Source: Dendrolimus kikuchii | Lineage: Eukaryota > Arthropoda > Insecta > Lepidoptera > Lasiocampidae | Reading direction: 5' to 3' | DNA: 64,000 nucleotides | NCBI GenBank assembly: GCA_019925095.2 | Contig: CM034398.1 | Location: 13,965,001-14,029,000, forward strand | Shown: piece after piece, positions 55,019-64,000 of the stretch | Layout: each line of letters begins with the position of its first letter | How positions within the stretch are numbered: the stretch's first letter is position 1 | Translations under genes and position numbers: made by a program | The notes under the pieces: generated by a model | The model's database searches: none | What the model was told of the DNA's origin: nothing | Seen by the model: only the letters and a program-made list of their open reading frames with translations

Positions 55019-55215
55019 CTAGCTGTGCCAGCGAATTTTGAAACATTCTTCATTGGTGCTCCGCTCCTGTTGGTCTTAGCGTGATGATATATAGTCTATA
55101 GCCTTACTCGATAAATGGACTATCCAACACTGAAAGAATTTTTCAAATCAGACCAGTAGTTCCTGAGATTAGCGCGTTCAATCAAACAATATATTACTAT
55201 ATTAACACTAATACT
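55019..55215 (-). mobile_element. Helitron-like type D, inverted
   Basis: The minus strand ends GGCACAGCTAG. It contains AATTTTTCAAATCAGACCAG (plus strand) and CTAATCTCAGGAACTACTGG-type sequence as in 53,469-53,706. Confidence 0.65.
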
Positions 55216-55620
55216 TATATTTTAAATATCGCGATATCTTTTTAATGAAACGTTCGAATTGAAGAATTCAAAAAGTTCTAGAAAGGTATTGAATTCGTCT
55301 TGAATATGGAGTAATTTATTTTGATAAGGATTAATACCAAGGTACAAAATAAAGAGTTTTTGAAGCGACGGCATTTTAATTATTTAAGAAAATAAAAGAA
55401 AACACTTATTGTGAGATAACTACAAAAGTTAGACATATGGTTACGCAATATTTTTTGTAGGCAATTACATGTTCTGCAAAGTGATAGTACATTGTTTTGT
55501 TCTATAATCAATAGTTTTCGCAGCGCACGCCGTGTAAGGATTTTACGGGTCATTTTTTTACACCTTGGGTTACATTATTGGACTTTTAGTAAGGATCCCT
55601 AATTTTTTTGAAAATATAAT
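55216..55620. other. AT-rich DNA, no gene seen
   Basis: Nothing supportable. Confidence 0.5.
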
Positions 55621-55750
55621 ATAGCCTATAGCCTTTCTCGATAAAGGTACTATTCAACGCTGAAAGAATTTTTCAAATCAGACCAGCGGTTCCTGAGCTT
55701 AGCGCGTTTAAACAAACAAAAAAACTGTTCAGCTTTATATTAAGTATAGA
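55621..55750 (-). mobile_element. Helitron-like type D, 5' part, inverted
   Basis: The minus strand starts A|TCTATACTTAATATAAAG and runs to GCTATAGGCTATATT; the 3' half with CTAG is missing. Confidence 0.6.
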
Positions 55751-56358
55751 TATCTATGAAAACACAGGAATTATGACTATGCCAATAAAGATTTCTTTAA
55801 TTTCCCGGAGCCACAAAACGCTACGAAATAGTCATAACAATAAAAATTGTATCTTATTGATAAATTAATTATTCTATTAACTTAATTAACGACACTTTGG
55901 CTGCACATTTATACCGATGTGTTAAGCCCTCCCATTCCCAAATACAAGACGCACAGTCAACATGTGAATCATAAAGATTAAAATACAGTTATTAGGTGGC
56001 AAACCGTACTTTGTCGAACCTTTAGGGACACAACAAACAAAGAACACATTAAACAAACACATGAAACTCGGAGTGGATATGAAAATGTTATCATACCGGC
56101 CAACTTTCCCGGGGTCAACCCTCAGGCGTTTACAACTTGAGAAGAGTTGAACATCATTTTGACAGAGTTCTATTTCGATAGGAAAATTGCAGGCAGATAT
56201 GACACCGGCTTTTTCAATGTAACGTGTGGAGATATGCTTAATGAAACAGTTTTTTTCTCTTTAAGATTCTGTAGCTATCTTGGTAATTACGTAATGAAAT
56301 CTTCATGTCTCTCCGTCTGTTTTTGTATATCACATAATTTTTTTTCCAAAAGAAATAA
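55751..56358. other. AT-rich DNA, no gene seen
   Basis: Nothing supportable; the two short frames near 56.2-56.5 kb show no motif. Confidence 0.5.
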
Positions 56359-57420
56359 TCCCTATTAATATTATAAATGCGAAAGTAACTCTGTCTGTCT
56401 GTTCCGTTTTCACGTAAAACTACTGGACCGATTTGGCTGAAACTCAGTATATACATATTTTCGATGCCGAGAATGAACATAGGATACTTTTTATCCCGAA
56501 AAATGGAATAGTTTCCGGGATAAAAATATATTTGTCTTTCTGTTTGTTATGCTTTTACCGAAAAACTACTGGACCGATTTAGTTGAGATTCGGTATACAT
56601 GTAATTTTAATACCGAGGGTGGACAAGGAATACCTTTTATCTCGGATAATGGGATAGATTTTGGGACAGAGTTATGTAAAGGTGGGATAGGTTTTTTGTG
56701 ATTTTCCATTTTCGTCATTTTGGTCATCTTTGTTCAATTTGTGCTTTTTGTCCGATTTGTCCTTTTTGTCAGATTTGTCCGAGTTATCCGATTTGTCTAA
56801 TTTGTCCGCGTTGTACGAATTGTCCGAGTCGTCCAATTTGTCCGATTTATCTTTTTTGTCCGAGTCGTCCAATTTGTCCGAGTTGTTCGATTTGTCCGAG
56901 TTGTCCGATTTGTCCAAGTTGTCCGATTTATCCGAGTTGTCCGATTTATCCTTTTTGTCCGAGTTGTCGGATCTATCCTTTTTTCCGATTTGTCTGTTTT
57001 GTCCGATTTGTTCTTTTTGCCCTTTTTGTCATTTATGTAGTTGTCATAGTCGGGGGATCGATAAATATAGCTAGGACGGTTTGAAATAAAGGTTGAAAGT
57101 TTGGATAAGACCAATCATTTCTTAAGTTTATACATATAAACATTCATCATCTATAAAAAAATGCGATAGTAACTCGATATGTCTTTCCGTTAAGTTTTCA
57201 CGGAAAACTACTAGGAATACTGGATCGCGTTTGCTGTAATTTTGTTTAAATGTAGTTTTAATACCGAAAATGGACATAAATACTTTTCATGCCCGGAGAT
57301 GGGATGGTTTGTGATATAAATGAAATTAAACTTCCGAGTGCAAATAGCACTAACATATAAAATTAAGTACAATGTAACCTGTCTTAACAACTCCTGCTCT
57401 TTAAACAAGAAGCACGCACT
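56359..57420 (+). mobile_element. Lep1-like Helitron-type composite with internal minisatellite
   Basis: Begins A|TCCCTATTAATATTATAAA, TGCGAAAGTAACTCTGTCTG and AAACTACTGGACCGATTTGG; the AAAACTACTGGACCGATTT segment recurs at about 56,563 and, worn, at 57,200. GGATACTTTTTATCCCG and ACCTTTTATCTCGG segments alternate. The block looks like two or three tandem Helitron-like 5' segments around the 9-bp minisatellite. The 3' end is unresolved; CTAG at 57,418-57,421 is one candidate. Confidence 0.55.
56725..57032. repeat. 9-bp minisatellite (TTGTCCGAT/TTGTCCGAG)
   Basis: More than 30 imperfect units of TTGTCC-GAT/GAG/TTT. The 9-base period keeps several frames open on both strands, giving artefact peptides such as repeated SDKSDNSDK. 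It is a DNA repeat, not a gene. Confidence 0.9.
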
Positions 57421-59689
57421 AGCGGTTGACCCGCGGCGTGTTAAAAATATATTAGTGAATAAAATGATATATTAGTGAAACTATGAAAATATTAAAGAGT
57501 CAGGTGCAGTTTTTAAAAATTCATAATGTAAATAATAAATATTTAATGGCTTTAAGTTAATTGTAAGCGTCTTCAAGACTTCGGAAAATATATCAAAAAA
57601 ATGCATAAATCTTAATAACAAAAACAAGTGTAATGCTTGCAACAACTCAGAAGTGTTTATGGTAATAAAAGAACAGCAGCTGGTCACTACATTTATAATC
57701 AGAGAACCTTACGGTTTTAACATATTTCACACACTGACTCTTTAGACTCGACAAGTATTTTTAGAACACCACGCCATCCCTCCCTCCAACAATTTTACAG
57801 TATAAGAAACTTAACGAATTGGCACAACCGATAGCGGATTGAAGTCAATGATAAACTACTTTAATTAAAGGGTTTTAATAAAAGGAATTTAATACATTAT
57901 TGTTTGGAAATTTTAGATAATATTTTATATAAAATATTATACTTAAATTTTGTCATGTAATAAAATAAACCGAGCACAGTATAGTCTGTTTTCGCCCTAA
58001 GTTGCCGTGACCGCAGTTCGTGATGTTTATCATAATAAACAAATAAATAAATAATAATTTTGTCATAACAAAATGAATTATTAACTTTAAAAAGAAACAT
58101 GACAAGAACAACTACGCTACTAAATAACTGTAACACAGGAGAAAAAATAAGTCTAATTCATCATTTGACGGTAATGCATTTAGATATAATATTACCAAGA
58201 TGATATAAAGATTGGGTCGACCTGGCGGCCCGGTAACCTCCAACCTTCCCTATAGTCACCCGCTGCCTCGCAGTTATATATATATAAACTACTATTTTAA
58301 AAGTCTCTTTATAACTTCTCAAATATACACAGTAAAACACACAACAACAATTCCACAAACATTTGAAGATAACAAATGAATCGCTTACTGAATTTACTAA
58401 AGCGCGTAGCGCCTAGCGTTTCGTTGAACAACTGTGTCTGTCTTGACTCACGCCCCACTTAAATACTATAAAATACTTAAAAGTACCGTCAATTCTAAGT
58501 TTGAAGTCTAATATGTCCAGCAACTTGTAAATACCTGTTACAAATACTACTAAAAACATTTAGTTAATATAAAAGTATTGCTAATTGTAATAATTTTCTG
58601 CGCTTCCGTAATCTTATAGCGGAAACAGTGGACATTTGTCATCTTTACGAAACTCTTCAGTTTTTCAATTAATTTTTATATTAGGTTTTTAGAACATGAA
58701 GGAAGATTAGATTTAAATTGGGCCACTATCGAGGCTATCGCCTAATAATTTTAGATAAAAAGCGATTTAGAATTTATCATGCTTATCTAGAAGATACCTA
58801 ATCGTTTCACGTGCCGCGTTCTTATTAAACTGAAACATTCTTCTCTTCTATTTTCAATATAAAATGTATCACATATATCATGCGCATGCAAAAAATAGTG
58901 CTCGGGTTTTTACTTACGCTATATTTTGTGACGACACCGCTGTGACATAAAATAATACATGGAGTTTATCACCCGACCTTACAGCGGGGCAGAGGCGAGG
59001 AAAAGCGTCGGTGCGGTGTGCGGCTCGGCCGAAATGTTGAAATTTTGACAAATAACAGTTGAGGATTACTTCTCGGGAATATGAAGAAAACCACGCATTC
59101 CCACAAATTACTGGCCCGTGACAAATGTCATCGTAGATGACCCGTAATTTATTTGGCTCCAGCGCTAAATCTAGTTAATGCCGGAAACCCGCGCGTATAC
59201 GCGTACGTATGAGTATGTATACAAGAATGTTTCCGACACGATCTTCATTATCTGATTATTACATTGCTAACAGAGTATTAGCAAATATGCCTACATTACT
59301 TTTTAATAAGCATTCAGCTCGCCAATTATTACAAAATTAGATAAGAAGATTTATATACTTATTTAAGTTTAATTTAATCAAATATAACAGGGATCTGAAA
59401 TTCTAGATATAGTATATAAAGATTACGAGTCTGAAATTTTTATTAACTGACTTGACAGAAGTTGTCCTGTCTGGATTTTTGAAGTCACATGTTGCGATAA
59501 AACAAAATGAGCAGGCGATATAGGTTTACAAAGTTTCATTAAAACCGATTGAGCGGTTTCGGAGATGAAGCGTGATGGACTTCATGTCTTTTTAATCCCA
59601 GTCGCTCTGATCTTTTTGGAATCAATAGTTGTATTTATTTAATTCGATTTCTATATTGTTCTTAGGAGCAAAGTCCGTTATTGATTTGG
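57421..59689. other. Mixed unique DNA, no gene seen
   Basis: No supported gene. 58,930-59,225 is GC-richer and of high complexity (CGACCTTACAGCGGGGCAGA, GACCCGTAATTTATTTGGCT) and matches nothing else here, a candidate conserved non-coding block. 59,500-59,585 (TAGGTTTACAAAGTTTCATT, GGTTTCGGAGATGAAGCG) resembles a common lepidopteran Helitron-like segment, but no second copy is present. Confidence 0.45.
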
Positions 59690-59860
59690 TGCTAGGGCTA
59701 CCAAATGGGGTTGTTTAAAAAAAATACACCACAAAGTGTCTGAGGCGCGGGTGATGCATTGATGACTCCTCTCGTGTTGCGCAATTTTCATAGGCGATGA
59801 TGACAATTTCCATTAGGTGCATCGCCTGCTTGTTGCATGCTTCAGGCAATACAAAATATC
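59690..59860 (+). repeat. Family-A-like tail, worn copy
   Basis: GGCTACCAAATGGGGTTGTT, GATGACTCCTCTCGTGTTGC, TTTCATAGGCGATGATGACA and GCATCGCCTGCTTGTTGC match the divergent subfamily at 5.5 and 8.0 kb. Confidence 0.5.
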
Positions 59861-60534
59861 TTAGAAACTGCAGGAAGTCTGTTTACCCCAGAATGGGGGA
59901 GAAGTCTTGATCCGAGTTAGTATAAGGCCATCAAAAGTCATTGTTTTGCAGGCGCTGTAAAAGGGGGGAGACATCAATTTATTTTGTTGCGTTATGAAAC
60001 GGGGATTTGCTGTATTATAATCCAAAAAGAAGTCTGCTCCTTTTACGCGTTACATATCCCAAAAGGAGATAAATATTTTATGCCATAATTCATTTGCGCT
60101 ATAAAAAGGGTGAGTGCAGACACGAGAAATACTCGATATGATTTCGCAGAATTCGCTTGAGACTGCGTACATCTCTATATAAAGTACAACGTTGATATTT
60201 CCTTTAATTTAGAAAATAAAGATAAAACTGATGTTTTCCAAACAAACGTTGTCTGGATATCTTTTAATTTCGAAGATTGAAGTCTTGGCTTTATTTAGAC
60301 AGGTAAGCTCAGGGATTATCTTTATGAATTTTTGTACCTTTGTGTTTTATTACTATAGTAGTATTTCTTTCAACAATAGTCGTCTGAGTCTTAAGAAAAA
60401 CCTTGACAAATCTTAGATACATTTAGGACTAGTATTATTTTGATGTTAGTCTATCGTCTAAATATAAATAAAGTTGTAAATGTCAGTTCTTTTGGGTGCT
60501 TTAGACACTGAATAAGGAATATACATGTGTCCCA
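59861..60534. other. AT-rich DNA, no gene seen
   Basis: The 61-codon frame at 60,231-60,416 shows no motif. Confidence 0.5.
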
Positions 60535-60605
60535 AGATCGTAGTAGGTAGAGATTCATCGACTCTGCCTACCCCTGCGGGAAACAGGCGCGATAATAGAT
60601 ATTTA
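60535..60605 (+). mobile_element. RTE-like 3'-end relic
   Basis: AAGATCGTAGTAGGTAGAGA ... CTGCCTACCCCTGCGGGAAA and CAGGCGCGAT correspond to the ...DRSRW...YP-x-GK end seen at 13.9-14.06 kb. Very short and worn. Confidence 0.4.
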
Positions 60606-60773
60606 TACCAACATGTATGTTCGTTTCTCTTCAATCTTAATTTTCCGAAAGTTGAAAGACACAACTATTGTGAAAATGCAATATGTATTATAAAATGAAT
60701 TATGTAATCATATTAGAAACTTGCGTTCTCTTGTCTTTCTTTTTCATTTAATATATATAAAAACTAGGATATG

Positions 60774-61105
60774 TCCGCGACTTCGTCTACGCTTCATTCG
60801 GAATTCCTGCGTAATTCCCGGCATAAAAGTATCATACATTTTATTACATAAAACTTGCTATCGATCGGAGAAAAAATCGTATTGGAATTCCAATTTTTTT
60901 TCAATCTGGTTATTTTAAAACATTCCCAGAAAAATTCCCGTGAGATTCCCAGTATAAAAAGTTATGCAGATTTTACATCAGAATTTGCTGTCGATCAGAG
61001 AAATCGGCCCGGTAGTTTTTACGTGAATCCAAACAAACAGATAAGAAATCTAAAAAAAATGCATCGTGTTCTCCATCGTTTATATAGTGTATTCCACTTG
61101 TTTTT
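60774..61105 (-). mobile_element. Helitron-like type B, inverted
   Basis: The minus strand ends GAAGTCGCGGACATATCCTAG with T next. On the plus strand GAATTCCTGCGTAATTCCCG, GATTCCCAGTATAAAAAG and GAAATCGGCCCGGTAGTTTT match 27.4 and 49.4 kb in reverse. GAATTCC segments appear twice, so the element holds an internal repeat. Confidence 0.7.
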
Positions 61106-61383
61106 TTTTAATATCTTTAATGTACAGCCACGGCATATTTAGAATTTTATAATATTATAGATGAAAGCTGTAATAAAGAATGCCGTTGTGAGTCAGACCT
61201 CCCTATTTTAAGGAGCGGGCGATTGTCTTCATTGATACATCCACCGCTTGTCTAAAATTAATTAGCAGGTTTTAGGCATGAGTAATCATTTACGAGTGAC
61301 CTTTCGATATTTTCCTTCTCCGTTAGTACGTAGTAATTGGCACAAGACGCAGATTAAGATAGAAACACTATTTAAGGTATTAT

Positions 61384-62580
61384 GTATATGTGGTTCTTTT
61401 TTTTTTTTTTTTTTTTTTTCCTGTTGGGCCTGGACGAACAAGATATATCCGAGCTGCTACTGTTTTTAATCTTATACTAGGCTTATTTCTATCTTACTAA
61501 CTACTTTGGTGCATGTGTGTTAATACTTGTGTGTGTGTGTTATACTTGTTTTGGAGTAGGGTTGGAAGAGGTTGGCTTAGGTTGGGAGTAGTTGGCTTAG
61601 GTTCGGAAAGGTTGGCTTGGGTTGGGAGTGAAGTTGGATGGATTGGGTTGTGTTGGGAGTTATATTTTATAAACATACATGTTGCTACTTGATATTTTTA
61701 TACTTACATATATATATATACAAGTGTTATATATTTACTTATTATATTACTATATTTACGTACCTATATGCCCGCGTTGCCTTTCCTGGGCCAGCACCAC
61801 CCCCACGAGTTGCGTTTGTGCCGGTTGTGCTGAACCAGGGAAGATGATCAGACATATATATACATATTCTTTACATATATTATAATACTATTTAATATAC
61901 TACATAAAAATATTACTTATATATTGTATATGAATGAAACAAAGTGTATATTATATTTTAATATAGACTACATATTCGCTTAAATATATATATAGATGTA
62001 TGTCCCCGTGTTGCCTTCCCCGAACCACCGTCTCTTTCCCAGCTATAGCTGGTCCAGTGATGATGGACAAGGGAAGATGACCGGTCACATACCCATATAT
62101 TTACATGTAATTATTTTAAATTTATCTTATTCTAAGGCAATTACCCTACCTGAGTACAGATGTTAATCTCAAATAGTCTATTTTACATTTTTTGTGTTTA
62201 AGGCAATTGCCCGATTTCGGAATACATATTATATTAATACTATACATTGCATTATACTTAATTACATATCTTATTTATTTCTTGTATATATGTCTACATA
62301 TCTTGCCTAAGGTTTTTATACTATATAATACTATATTCATATATTTCCTGATACATATTTTCATATATATTATATTGTTATACATTATCCAATTTATCTT
62401 ATTCCAAGGCAATTACCCTACCTGAGTACAGATGTTAATCTCAAATAGTCTATTTTACATTTTTTGTGTTTAGGGCAATTGCCCGACTTCGGAATACATA
62501 TTATATTAATACTATACATTGCATTATACTTAATTACATATCTTGTTTGTTTCTTGTATATATGTCTTGTATATGTGGTT
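61384..62580 (-). mobile_element. 1.17-kb poly(A)-tailed retro-insertion with internal tandem repeats
   Basis: Perfect 12-bp TSD GTATATGTGGTT at 61,384-61,395 and 62,569-62,580. Between them, on the minus strand, the insert ends GGCCCAACAGG followed by 23 A (plus-strand T run 61,397-61,419). No open frame with known motifs exists. The insert holds a 272-bp-period repeat (62,121-62,300 and about 62,393-62,566, almost identical), a looser repeat of about 233 bp (GCGTTGCCTTTCCTGG at 61.77 kb, GTGTTGCCTTCCCCG at 62.0 kb) and a GGTTGGCTTAGG-rich block at 61,555-61,655. It is a retroposed non-coding RNA or the 5'-UTR-like part of a non-LTR element. Confidence 0.8.
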
Positions 62581-62585
62581 GAGAC

Positions 62586-62840
62586 CATGTATAGAGAGTC
62601 ATCATCATCATCCGAGCGTTAAATCCCGGTTGCGTTCGGAGCGTTCACTCCGACGCCCAGGGTCCGCTTTCCTACATTTTCTACTCCACTTCGCGCGGTC
62701 TTCAGCATTCCCCGTTTTGAGACCCACCGACCGGCACCTGGCGATCGTGGCGATCGTCGAGCCGGCATGGCTAGACATTTGTTCCCCACGTAATTAGCCG
62801 GTCTCCGTAAAACGTGGCCGTACCAGCGTAAGCGACACAT
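62586..62840 (-). pseudogene. RTE RT C-terminal fragment with (ATG)n tail
   Basis: Minus-strand coding: CRLRWYGHVLRRPANYVGNK, CLAMPARRSPRSPGAGR, then shifted frames, ending in a GATGATGATGATGAC tail (plus-strand CATCATCATCATCC at 62,598). RWYGHVLRRP followed by GN-K-x-L-x-M-P is the C-terminal block of RTE elements. Frameshifts mark it as a relic. The fragment at 12.2 kb is the same family. Confidence 0.75.
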
Positions 62841-63109
62841 AAATAGATAGTATTATTTTTATATTTTCCAAAATCTAAATATATATTTGGAAACAGTAGA
62901 TTCCGCTGATTTAATGCCGCCATTTTGGCGCGTTTTCATGCTGTGGATGCTGAAGTCACGCAACAACATTGGAATTTTGTAAAATATAAAAAACATTTGA
63001 TGAATGCGCTTTTGTTGATAGTCTGAACGTAGTCTGTAACGTAACAATTTAATTCGCGGATTTTGCAATTTTGAAAATCTCACGTATTTTTAATGTTTCA
63101 AAGTACCTA
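62841..63109. other. AT-rich DNA, no gene seen
   Basis: Nothing supportable. Confidence 0.5.
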
Positions 63110-63302
63110 AAACCTCTATAGTTGAGTGGGTTGAGCATTTTCTGTCCGAGCTCACTGGAATGCAGAGGATCTGGGTTCGATTCCTAGAATGGTAAATTTC
63201 GTAAACGAATTTTTAGTTGTTTATAGTCCGGGATCGGTTTAAGAGTGGTCCGTTTTATATTACCCATAACACAAGCGTCACTTGCTTAACTTGGGGACAT
63301 AC
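63110..63302 (+). mobile_element. tRNA-derived SINE, family S2
   Basis: A-box-like TATAGTTGAGTGGGTTGAGC, B box GGTTCGATTCC at 63,174-63,184, and body GGTAAATTTCGTAAACGAA, GGGATCGGTTTAAGAGTGG, ending ACTTGCTTAACTTGGGGACA. Confidence 0.85.
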
Positions 63303-63344
63303 GATGTCAATTCAATTTAAAGAAATAAAATAATCTATAATACT

Positions 63345-63546
63345 GTGGCTAAATGCGTCTTTATATTAGTATAGTATTAAAAAATAAAGCCGTTAATGAT
63401 TAGCTAATTTAGTAAATACATACGTTATCTGTCAATGTTTAAAGTCATTAACAATTCGTCACAATATACTATCACAAATAACACATTAAAGCCATCGCCA
63501 CATCTGCGGAAAACGGACATTGACATTATCCCAGATGAAGCAGTAA
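63345..63546. mobile_element. MITE-1, copy lacking the left terminus
   Basis: GTGGCTAAATGCGTC, ACGTTATCTGTCAATGTTTA, ATCACAAATAACACATTAAA and GACATTATCCCAGATGAAGC. Collinear with 9,005-9,250, but without the left terminal repeat. Confidence 0.7.
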
Positions 63547-64000
63547 TATAATAAACATATCAAATATAAATACTTGACCTATATTACAATTATTGCGTAA
63601 TTTCATTAATTTTAGAAATATAATTGGAAAGTTTCACCGCAGAGCGGGGAGCAGCCAAGAGAGAACTATAAAATTGCAGTTAACGATACTTAACGGCTTC
63701 TCAATACCATTATTCTGAAATACGACCTAATTGAGTGTCTGGGTCTCACCCTCTTCCGACTTGGAGAGACAGTAACGCGATGGTCGCTTAAGATTGACCA
63801 ATTAAACGACGCCACCTGATTTCTAATTAACTTTTTGTAGCAACTTTCTGTATAAATTAATGATTTTTCAACTAGCTCTATTAGATCTCATTTAAGGCCG
63901 ATTTTCCAAGCACCAGACAAAAGTTATCAGTCAAATAGCTTATAACCTGAGTGAATTCAAAAGTGAAATCATACAACTATTTTATTCGTGTAAGTAATAT
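63547..64000. other. Unique DNA to window end, no gene seen
   Basis: Nothing supportable. Confidence 0.5.

Noticed and set aside
56672..57114. Several overlapping frames on both strands encoding SDK/NRTTR/LCPIC-type repeats
   Set aside because: All are translations of a 9-bp minisatellite; no frame is preferred.
61288..61345. Additional SINE S1 fragment (ACCTTTCGATATTTTCCTTC, CGTAGTAATTGGCAC)
   Set aside because: The match to the S1 mid-part is short and worn; too weak to list as a feature.
61555..61655. Telomere-like TTAGG words
   Set aside because: They are out of register within a longer GGTTGGCTTAGG-type unit inside a TSD-flanked insertion, so this is not telomeric array.

Overview
The window reads as a gene-poor, AT-rich stretch of a lepidopteran (moth or butterfly) nuclear genome. 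Evidence: tRNA-derived SINEs, Helitron-like repeats ending in CTAG, CR1/Jockey-type 3' tails with an AGCGATAAGG block before AATAAA, RTE-type retrotransposon 3' ends tailed with (TATG)n or (ATG)n, a BEL/Pao polyprotein, and one insect-type I29 cysteine-protease-inhibitor gene. There are no bacterial operons, no rRNA and no CRISPR array. I see no convincing stand-alone tRNA gene; the tRNA-like boxes all sit in SINEs.

Layout. 1-1.9 kb: 3' half of a BEL/Pao element (integrase plus C-terminal domain), cut by the window edge. 2-20 kb: unique AT-rich DNA studded with short repeats: RTE ends, family-A tails, foldback MITEs, Helitron-like copies, SINEs and a near-perfect hairpin at 19.0 kb. 20.37-20.90 kb: the only credible host gene, a small secreted I29-domain protein on the minus strand with a TATA box. 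21-36 kb: more RTE 3' ends, a GC-rich insertion with a 17-bp target-site duplication (TSD), MITEs and CR1/Jockey ends. 37 kb: a diverged 249-bp tandem duplication. 38-43 kb: RTE C-terminal fragments, a 613-bp TSD-flanked insertion, a hAT-type MITE with an 8-bp TSD, and a 1.73-kb 5'-truncated RTE copy with a 17-bp TSD. 43-49 kb: a SINE, a miRNA-like hairpin, family-A copies and a probable solo LTR. 49-57.5 kb: Helitron-like copies, a 733-bp foldback with roughly 220-bp arms, and a 9-bp minisatellite inside a Helitron-like block. 58-64 kb: mostly unique DNA, a 1.17-kb poly(A)-tailed TSD-flanked insertion built partly of tandem repeats, an RTE end, a SINE and a MITE.

Apart from the I29 gene, recognisable coding sequence is transposon-derived and mostly 5'-truncated. 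The window therefore looks like intergenic or large-intron DNA that acts as an insertion record. The strongest observations are the seven copies of one RTE-like family with perfect TSDs that share microhomology with the element tail, the retro-inserted tandem-repeat element at 61.4-62.6 kb, and several strong inverted repeats. I found no convincing new multi-gene system. Family names rest on motif recognition by eye; no database search was possible.
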